12,530 nucleotides of DNA, taken from positions 1-12,530 of the forward strand of contig JAEDHX010000063.1 of the NCBI GenBank assembly GCA_016296785.1, read 5' to 3'. The number at the start of each line of letters is the position of its first letter. Within the stretch, counting starts at the first letter, position 1. A program made the position numbers and the translations under genes. The notes under the pieces are model-generated. The model was not told the DNA's origin. It searched no databases and saw nothing but the letters and a program-made list of their open reading frames with translations. Below, piece by piece: positions 7,683 to 12,530 of this stretch. This DNA is from Coprococcus sp. Lineage in GTDB: Bacteria > Bacillota > Clostridia > Lachnospirales > Lachnospiraceae.

Positions 7683-8711
7683 TTACTCAATGCAAAGTGT
7701 AGTTTTGTCAAACAGGCAGGTTTTATTGATTATATCCAAATCCAAATCATAGCTAAATTCTTCAATAAACTCACTAAACTCATACATTCTTAAAATGCTG
7801 CTGCCTGAAAGATAATCAGTCCGCTCTCTCTTATATCTGTTACAAACCAGAATTATATTCTGATTAAAATCCAGCATATAATCTAAGAATACTTCAAGCT
7901 TTCTAACTGCTACCTTATCCTGAGTAGTTATGATAACTGTTCTGTCACTTTCCTTAAGGAAAGCAAGCTTATCAAGCTCCAGCTCAGGCGAGATTTCTAC
8001 GACAATATAATCATATATATTCTTTTGCTTTATATATGCTACTATCTGCGCATACATAGAAAACTTTATCTGATACGAAATCGGAAGATTCTTAAATGGC
8101 GGCAAATAATCAAACCCATCATTTTTTATCTCATTAAGTACTATTTTCAAAGCATTCTTTATATTAATTGTGCACTGATAGCAAAATGCCGTCCCTAATA
8201 CATCATTACAATTCAAATAATATGTAAAATCCTGATGTGAAACAGTGCTTATATATAAAACTCTTTTTCCTTTTTGTTGTAATTTTTTAGCAAGCGATAA
8301 AGCTGAGAGCGTGTTTCCCGCTCCACCTGAAACAGAAAATACACTTACCACCTTTGTTCCCTTTGAATCATCCTCAACAGTATTAGTGATTAAGCCTATA
8401 TCTATTTTCTCTACAATACTTTTTACACTATAATACTTATAGATATAATTTGAATTCTCATCATCCTTTTTAGTATCTGTCAGATAGAATATCCTGGTCT
8501 TGGCATAAGCCTCCGGATGCTCAAGTATAACTCCTTCAGGAATAATCAAAATATCTATTTTTTTAGGCACCATTTTCAATCTTGTGAAAATACTTTCGTT
8601 TGTTATAAATTCAACATTTGCCTTACCATCGATTAATTTGGCAAATTTATACTCTATCGTTGATACATATTCTTCATCAAATGAGACAAATACAATGTTT
8701 TTCTTTACCAT
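7683..8711 (-). CDS. TadZ/CpaE-like MinD/ParA-family protein with degenerate nucleotide-binding motifs
   Basis: 342 aa. Residues 1-110 form a receiver-like alpha/beta domain ('KNIVFVSFDEEYVSTIE', 'IDILIIPEG', 'RIFYLTD'), as in TadZ/CpaE pilus-localisation proteins, which have an atypical receiver domain followed by a ParA-like ATPase. Residues about 119-342 are the ParA/MinD fold: VVSVFSVSGGAGNTLSALSLA (121-141) occupies the deviant Walker A position but reads SGGAGNT where KGGxGKT is expected, so both lysines are gone. 'YDYIVVEISPELELDK' (234-249) is the Walker B strand with Glu in place of Asp, and 'IILVCNRYK' is the late strand. The fold is clear, but ATP hydrolysis looks unlikely. In tad systems TadZ marks the pole and recruits the machine; here the gene lies between the FHA gene (13 bp) and esaB (16 bp), suggesting a localisation scaffold for the secretion machine. 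AGGAG precedes the ATG. Confidence 0.82.
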   Translation of the reverse strand: MVKKNIVFVSFDEEYVSTIEYKFAKLIDGKANVEFITNESIFTRLKMVPKKIDILIIPEGVILEHPEAYAKTRIFYLTDTKKDDENSNYIYKYYSVKSIVEKIDIGLITNTVEDDSKGTKVVSVFSVSGGAGNTLSALSLAKKLQQKGKRVLYISTVSHQDFTYYLNCNDVLGTAFCYQCTINIKNALKIVLNEIKNDGFDYLPPFKNLPISYQIKFSMYAQIVAYIKQKNIYDYIVVEISPELELDKLAFLKESDRTVIITTQDKVAVRKLEVFLDYMLDFNQNIILVCNRYKRERTDYLSGSSILRMYEFSEFIEEFSYDLDLDIINKTCLFDKTTLCIE

Positions 8712-8724
8712 AACTATACTCCTG

Positions 8725-9621
8725 TCATCCTATTATTGCAGTAAACTCAACATCAGCTACAGTAAGAATATCCCCATTATTAATATAGTAAGCTTCATGG
8801 GGATTCAAGCTGTAACCATTAATTTTTGTTCCATTCGTACTATTAATATCTTCAACCATGAATCTGTTGCCTTTTTTTATTATTCTGCAATGATTTCTGC
8901 TAACCGAAGTTGAACAAACGATAGTTCCATCTGCTTTAGCTGACTTTCCTAACACATACTCCGGCTTATTAATCATAAACACATAATTTCCATCAATGCC
9001 CTTATGTTCTAATACAAGGCTTGTCTTCCCGTCTTGTGTCTCATCCTGCTTAAGCTGAGTATTTTCTTCATTGAACAAGCCAAATTCATATCTTGATAAA
9101 TAATCAAGCACATCATAATCCGTTTTTGTATCATCTAAGACTGCATAGTATGTTTCATAATACTTCTCCGGCATTGTAGCAAATATTTTATTCAACAATA
9201 TTAGAATTGTCTTTCTAAATGATGCACTCCAGCTCTCTCCATCATGTAAATCGCATTCATAATTAATTGGCAGTAGAACATACTTTATTGATTTAGTTTT
9301 CACATCATAAAACAATCGATTAAAATTAATATCAATAGCGGATATCTTTAAAAAATCATTATCCTCTATTTTCCTTATCGATTGGATAAACTTCATTAAC
9401 GCAATTGCTAATTCAGAATTAGCAATTGTGCCTGTTACTTCCGCAAGCGGCTTATATCCATCAATTCCATACAACAGCCTGATACTGTCATTATGTATCA
9501 CATCAACAGCAGAAATAATATCCTCTTGAGATTTATTAACAAATCGCATACCAAGCATAAACATCGAATCATTTGCTTCAAATGTATATGCAAGATAATC
9601 CGAAAACATCTTCACTATCAT
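8725..9621 (-). CDS. Soluble DUF6382-like + FHA-domain protein of the T7SS operon
   Basis: 298 aa. Residues about 1-185 match the DUF6382 pattern found in front of FHA domains in Firmicutes: 'GIDGYKPLAEVTGT', a helix 'ALMKFIQSIRKIEDNDFL', then strands 'DINFNRLFYDVKT' and 'KYVLLPIN'. This layout recalls the cytosolic pseudokinase part of EssB, an inference from pattern only. A polar linker (186-200) leads to a C-terminal FHA domain (about 210-298) with LGKS (224-227; Lys in place of the usual Arg), SVSRNH (239-244) and TNGTKING (262-269), so most phosphothreonine-binding residues are present. There is no membrane helix or signal peptide. It lies 11 bp after the membrane FHA gene and 13 bp before the TadZ-like gene. 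The start is less certain than its neighbours' (only TTGGTGG upstream; Met5 is an alternative). It is likely an adaptor for phosphorylated partners; no Ser/Thr kinase gene is in the window. Confidence 0.8.
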   Translation of the reverse strand: MIVKMFSDYLAYTFEANDSMFMLGMRFVNKSQEDIISAVDVIHNDSIRLLYGIDGYKPLAEVTGTIANSELAIALMKFIQSIRKIEDNDFLKISAIDINFNRLFYDVKTKSIKYVLLPINYECDLHDGESWSASFRKTILILLNKIFATMPEKYYETYYAVLDDTKTDYDVLDYLSRYEFGLFNEENTQLKQDETQDGKTSLVLEHKGIDGNYVFMINKPEYVLGKSAKADGTIVCSTSVSRNHCRIIKKGNRFMVEDINSTNGTKINGYSLNPHEAYYINNGDILTVADVEFTAIIG

Positions 9622-9632
9622 ATAACCACCAA

Positions 9633-11285
9633 TTATCCTCTAAATTCGAATTCTTCTTCTGCAAGCTTAATTACATTTCCATTTGCAAGCTTTGTATATC
9701 TTCCCGGATACACTCTTATTCCGTTAACATATGTACCATTAGTCGTATCAAGATCCTGAATATAATATCCGTCCTCAAACTTCATAATACAAGCATGCTT
9801 ACGACTGATACTGCTATTGTACTTTACACAATAATCAACAGAATCAGCTGAAGAGCCAATCACAAAGCTATTATTCTTTATCACAACTGACTCACCTGTT
9901 TTATATCGGATAATTGTAGGATAAGTCGGCATCTTTCTCTCCAAATAACCACTTTGGTTATTCATACCAACACCTAGAACACTAGTCTCCGGACTAACAT
10001 CCATCATCTGCTGACTGTTACCAGCATCATTCAAGCTTCTGTTTACCGGCATATTAGTGCTATTAGGAATAAAGCCCGGTGTAACTCTGCCACTAAGCTT
10101 TAACGCCTCTTTTGCCATTACAGTCTGGTTTTCTTCTTCTTTAAGAAGCTTCTTATATTTCTTAGTTTTTACAATTAATAATACTGATAAGATTATTATT
10201 ACAATTAACAGCACTGCGCCCTCAATAATTGAAATAATTATCATTGTCTTTACAGTGATGCCTGCCTTTTCAAGATGAACGATTCTATCCGCCAGCTCTG
10301 CAGCTAAATCATTCACTTCATCTTGTGTATAGCTCGTAACTTCACCATCTGCAACGCTCTTTAATAGGTCTTTAGCGTTATTATATGTGTTTTCGCAGTT
10401 CTCCCAGGATTCCTTAGTATATTTCTTCTTCTCAAGCTTTTCAAACTCAGCTACCTGCTCATCCAAAGCCGTTGTGTCCACAACAATCTCAGGATTATAA
10501 GAAATACCAAGAACATCTAAAACTTCTGTTACCTCATCGATGAAAAGCGCATAGAACTCATCAGAATTACCCTTGTTAGTATCACTTGCAATAGCAATAA
10601 CCTCTCCGTCAGTATTCATTAACGGAAGTCCTTTAGTAACTGCATTATCTGAATGATACATATAATAATGTGCGTTATTTATCTCAGTCCAGTCGTCAAT
10701 TGTACATTCCATCCCCTGCATATCAGCATCATATGCATGAGCTACATCACCTTTTTTTGTTGCATTGTTTTCTGAACATAATCTGATTGTAGTACAAGAA
10801 GACAATTTTGATGTTGGCTGGAGAATGGCAAAATCCATATCCTCACTGCTATTAACAACTGACAGTTCAACAATAACATCATTCTTTAACACCAGTTCAA
10901 TAACAGTCTTAACCTTATCAGCAGTAACACTGTGGGAATCAGCTACAGCCTTCTTTTCCTTATCTGTCAGAATTACTGTATCGCAACAGGATATCAAATA
11001 TATATTTTCCTCATCCCCAATAAAGAAGGCATATCCTGTCTTAATAATATCTCGTGCACCCGTATCAGCAACATACATAAGACGAATTGATGCAATTCCC
11101 TTCTTCTCGTCATATTTCTCTATCACCTGCGGTTGCTCAATTACCTGTTCCGTGGTTTCAACAGCAGTAGTCTGTTCCTCACTGCCGGGTTCAACATCTG
11201 AGGTAGTTTCTTCTGCACATACACTAAATCCAAATAACACACATATTAATAATAAATTTACAATTGTCAGTAGTATTTTTTTCAT
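9633..11285 (-). CDS. Trans-envelope protein: signal peptide, inactive trypsin-like domain, FIVAR-like helices, TM, cytosolic FHA
   Basis: 550 aa from the ATG at 11285-11283, which has GGAG 7 nt upstream; an ATG four codons earlier lacks a site. Residues 1-24 are a signal peptide (KK, hydrophobic core, cleavage near VCAEE), followed by a Thr/Glu-rich linker. Residues about 60-262 show a trypsin-like fold, but the triad is lost: the His region reads LISCCDTV (97-104), Asp is kept in MDFAIL (D151), and GNSGGPL is VTKGLPL (216-222), with Lys218 at the serine position. Residues about 270-342 resemble a FIVAR domain (YTKESWENC, YTQDEVNDLAAELADRI). A strong membrane helix spans about 346-373, then basic residues (positive-inside), a polar linker and a C-terminal FHA domain (about 458-550) with SRKH (494-497) and NGTYVNG (516-522) but Ser for the conserved Arg. 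The fold therefore faces outside and FHA inside. It could link the wall side to the cytosolic machine in place of EsaA/EssB. Confidence 0.85.
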   Translation of the reverse strand: MKKILLTIVNLLLICVLFGFSVCAEETTSDVEPGSEEQTTAVETTEQVIEQPQVIEKYDEKKGIASIRLMYVADTGARDIIKTGYAFFIGDEENIYLISCCDTVILTDKEKKAVADSHSVTADKVKTVIELVLKNDVIVELSVVNSSEDMDFAILQPTSKLSSCTTIRLCSENNATKKGDVAHAYDADMQGMECTIDDWTEINNAHYYMYHSDNAVTKGLPLMNTDGEVIAIASDTNKGNSDEFYALFIDEVTEVLDVLGISYNPEIVVDTTALDEQVAEFEKLEKKKYTKESWENCENTYNNAKDLLKSVADGEVTSYTQDEVNDLAAELADRIVHLEKAGITVKTMIIISIIEGAVLLIVIIILSVLLIVKTKKYKKLLKEEENQTVMAKEALKLSGRVTPGFIPNSTNMPVNRSLNDAGNSQQMMDVSPETSVLGVGMNNQSGYLERKMPTYPTIIRYKTGESVVIKNNSFVIGSSADSVDYCVKYNSSISRKHACIMKFEDGYYIQDLDTTNGTYVNGIRVYPGRYTKLANGNVIKLAEEEFEFRG

Positions 11286-11378
11286 AGTAAGCTCCATATT
11301 CTAGTCTGTTTAATGTGAAAACAGCCCTCGAATGTCACAAAATGCTTTCATCCAAAGGCTATTACTTAATTCTTGTAT

Positions 11379-11681
11379 TTATTTAAATAACATTTTAGCA
11401 ATCTGGGCATCTGCGTCTTTAAAATTCTCGCAAATCTCTGAAAGCTGTGTATGGAACGTAGTTAAGAGTTCTGAAAGATTCTCAATGTCCGGTCCGAGCA
11501 TCTCTGTAAATTCAGAAACATATGCATTTGCAGAATCAGCCTCCATATAGCCATTAGTTACTAATGATTGAACTATTGTTGTCATGTCAGAATATAATTC
11601 TTCAACCTGAGTTTCATAGGTCTTCATATCATCTACTAAACCCTGTACTGACGCATAATCTATCTTTAAACAAACTGCCAT
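11379..11681 (-). CDS. WXG100-size Esx-like protein, second of a tandem pair
   Basis: 100 aa, two helices with a turn. The turn carries NGYMEADS (43-50), so the WXG position reads Y45-M-E47 rather than Trp-X-Gly. The C-terminal helix contains FKDAD (87-91), a Phe version of the YxxxD/E secretion motif. Size, helical hairpin layout and pairing with a similar gene 14 bp upstream mark it as an Esx-type substrate, probably a heterodimer with that neighbour. GGAGGGG precedes the ATG at good distance. The downstream gap of 93 bp before the membrane FHA gene is the largest inside the operon and could separate high expression of the two small proteins from the rest. The weak sequence match to canonical EsxA means the family call rests on size, fold and context. 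Confidence 0.75.
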   Translation of the reverse strand: MAVCLKIDYASVQGLVDDMKTYETQVEELYSDMTTIVQSLVTNGYMEADSANAYVSEFTEMLGPDIENLSELLTTFHTQLSEICENFKDADAQIAKMLFK

Positions 11682-11695
11682 CTTATTGCCCCTCC

Positions 11696-11989
11696 TTATA
11701 CCTTAAGTTGATCTTTCATATCTTTGTCAATAGCCTCAAACTCTGCACAAACGCTCTCGAGCTGCTCCACGTATTTCTCAAGGTTTACATTCAGCTTCGA
11801 ATAAATCTGCTGAACAACCTTCTCATATTCATACTGGTAAGCAACTACTACATCGCCTTGCATAACAGTCGGAAGAGTATTCATAGTATCATCCAGATTT
11901 TTAAGTACAGCTACCATACTATCCTTCTTCGCTTCAAGCTTTTTAATTACTTCAGATCTAATGTCCCCATAGTTAACTTGCAAAGCCAT
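11696..11989 (-). CDS. WXG100-size Esx-like protein, first gene of the T7SS operon
   Basis: 97 aa with two amphipathic helices. The turn reads VMQGDVV, giving M43-Q-G45 at the WXG position with Gly kept and Trp replaced by Met. The second helix ends in FEAID (84-88), equivalent to YxxxD/E with Phe for Tyr. It has a perfect AGGAGG site 9 nt before the ATG, the strongest in the operon, as expected for an abundant secreted small protein. In ESX systems the EsxA/EsxB-like proteins form four-helix bundles and are delivered to the last ATPase domain of EssC. Here the two tandem genes probably encode the two halves of such a bundle. Nothing lies between it and the transglutaminase-like remnant except an AT-rich spacer, so it is taken as the operon's 5' end. 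Confidence 0.77.
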   Translation of the reverse strand: MALQVNYGDIRSEVIKKLEAKKDSMVAVLKNLDDTMNTLPTVMQGDVVVAYQYEYEKVVQQIYSKLNVNLEKYVEQLESVCAEFEAIDKDMKDQLKV

Positions 11990-12029
11990 TATATAATACC
12001 TCCTAATAAGTATATTTTATGATATACCT

Positions 12030-12058
12030 AGTGTAACATATCTATAATCATTTGAAAA
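12030..12058 (-). promoter_or_regulatory. Candidate sigma-A-type promoter of the T7SS operon (weak)
   Basis: On the minus strand TTTTCA (12058-12053) and TACACT (12035-12030) are separated by 17 bp, with TACACT matching TATAAT at four of six positions. It would start a transcript about 30-35 nt before the first WXG100-like gene, leaving room for its AGGAGG site. The match is modest and the whole spacer (11990-12169) is AT-rich, so chance similarity is likely. No operator or riboswitch is evident there. Confidence 0.3.
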
Positions 12059-12169
12059 CAAAATATTCTATTCGTTGTAATTTTATCCATAAATAACAAG
12101 GTCAATTGTGCATATTTCACAACCAGCTTTGTTTCGTATATTTATAATACAAATAAACATATTATCCGG

Positions 12170-12530
12170 TTATCGTAGTTTCTTAGTTGTAAATTTATAT
12201 CCATATACTTTTGCATACTTTCTGGCATACGAATTCTTAACACCATGTATTACGACATTTTCGCAGCCCAATGTATGATCTGAAAAAACAGTACTTCCCT
12301 TCATAAATCTGTCAAACGAGCCAAGGTCATAGAGCATCATTGAATTATCATCCCATGTCAAATCGCAATAGTACCAGCTGCCATTTGACATTTTGACCAT
12401 GTTCCAGGAATGAGCCTCATCTCCGGCTTCACCTATAACAATAACATTATCTATTCCACACTCATTTAAAAGCAAAGTGAACTACATCGGCAATTGAATT
12501 ACCGAGCATCTGATTACGGAGTTCCACTCC
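12170..12530 (-). pseudogene. Transglutaminase-like (cysteine protease fold) protein, C-terminal part, apparently frameshifted; partial
   Basis: The frame from about 12475 to the TAA at 12172-12170 encodes LLLNECGIDNVIVIGEA, then EAHSWNMVKM and WYYCDLTWDD. These are the typical His and Asp elements of a transglutaminase-core domain. A C-terminal tail follows, 'VIHGVKNSYARKYAKVYGYKF', resembling the end tag common on Lachnospiraceae surface proteins. The upstream half, expected to hold C-x-G-Y-A-x-A-F before LLLNECG, is not in this frame (TAG at 12484-12482). In the next frame, 12530-12477 reads '..QMLGNSIADVVH', which aligns as G-N-S-I-A-D-V-V-H with Gly at the catalytic Cys position. It joins the downstream frame if one T in the run at 12476-12474 is removed. 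One extra base plus loss of the nucleophile suggests decay. A separate small gene starting with TTG is the alternative. The gene enters from outside the window and has no evident role in secretion. Confidence 0.6.

Noticed and set aside
7667..7711. A longer EsaB start adding 15 residues
   Set aside because: It would overlap the 3' end of the TadZ-like gene. The ATG at 7666 has its own AGGGGAT site and gives the usual family length.
11286..11297. An ATG four codons upstream in the membrane FHA gene
   Set aside because: No ribosome-binding site precedes it, whereas GGAG lies 7 nt before the next ATG, which also starts directly with the basic part of the signal peptide.
10765..11304. A 179-codon plus-strand frame
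   Set aside because: It lies antisense to the N-terminal half of the membrane FHA protein, which has a clear signal peptide, domain order and ribosome-binding site; the plus-strand product is Ser/Thr-rich and unrecognisable.
11310..11351. A 13-codon minus-strand leader peptide in the gap after the Esx pair
   Set aside because: There is no ribosome-binding site and no regulatory codon pattern or attenuator-like stem; its length is expected by chance.
12009..12037. Alternative promoter GTTACA-17 bp-TATACT on the minus strand
   Set aside because: The -10 match is better, but transcription would start at or inside the AGGAGG site of the first gene and leave no usable leader.
12100..12105. A TTGACC -35-like hexamer on the minus strand
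   Set aside because: No acceptable -10 sequence occurs 16-18 bp downstream.

Overview
The window is a low-GC stretch in which every convincing gene lies on the minus strand, so transcription runs from high to low coordinates. The protein families fit an anaerobic Firmicute, most likely a Lachnospiraceae-type gut clostridium. The pointers are EssC/EsaB type VII secretion proteins, a DUF6382-like FHA protein, DUF4176, a TadZ-like ATPase, and a C-terminal 'xxGxxxSYAxKYAxxxGYKF' tail. The assignment is inferred from protein families, not from a marker gene.

Layout, in direction of transcription. (1) 12530-12170 is the end of a transglutaminase-like protein that appears frameshifted and has lost its nucleophile. 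(2) 12169-11990 is an AT-rich spacer with a weak promoter candidate. (3) 11989-242 is one tightly spaced gene set that reads as a type VIIb secretion (T7SSb/Ess) operon. It starts with two tandem WXG100-size proteins, followed by a signal-peptide/dead-protease/FIVAR/TM/FHA protein, a soluble DUF6382-like + FHA protein, a TadZ/CpaE/MinD-like protein with a broken P-loop, ubiquitin-like EsaB/YukD and the motor ATPase EssC (1508 aa). A cargo cassette follows: a DUF5082-like small helical protein, an LXG-domain effector, a second small helical WXG-like partner and a DUF4176 protein. (4) The operon ends in a perfect 17-bp hairpin that is one copy of a tandem REP-like repeat (154-245). A short hydrophobic reading frame then runs off the left edge.

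Working model: EssC is the hexameric FtsK-type motor. The WXG100-like pair are the small secreted substrates or cofactors. The LXG protein is the large effector, delivered with its small helical partners. EsaB is a cytosolic accessory. The two FHA proteins and the TadZ-like protein replace the EsaA/EssA/EssB proteins of the Staphylococcus/Bacillus system, none of which is seen here although the operon looks complete from leader to terminator. The trans-envelope FHA pseudo-protease, the EssB-reminiscent DUF6382-FHA protein and the pseudo-TadZ are the most unusual parts and make a plausible alternative membrane/polar-assembly module.
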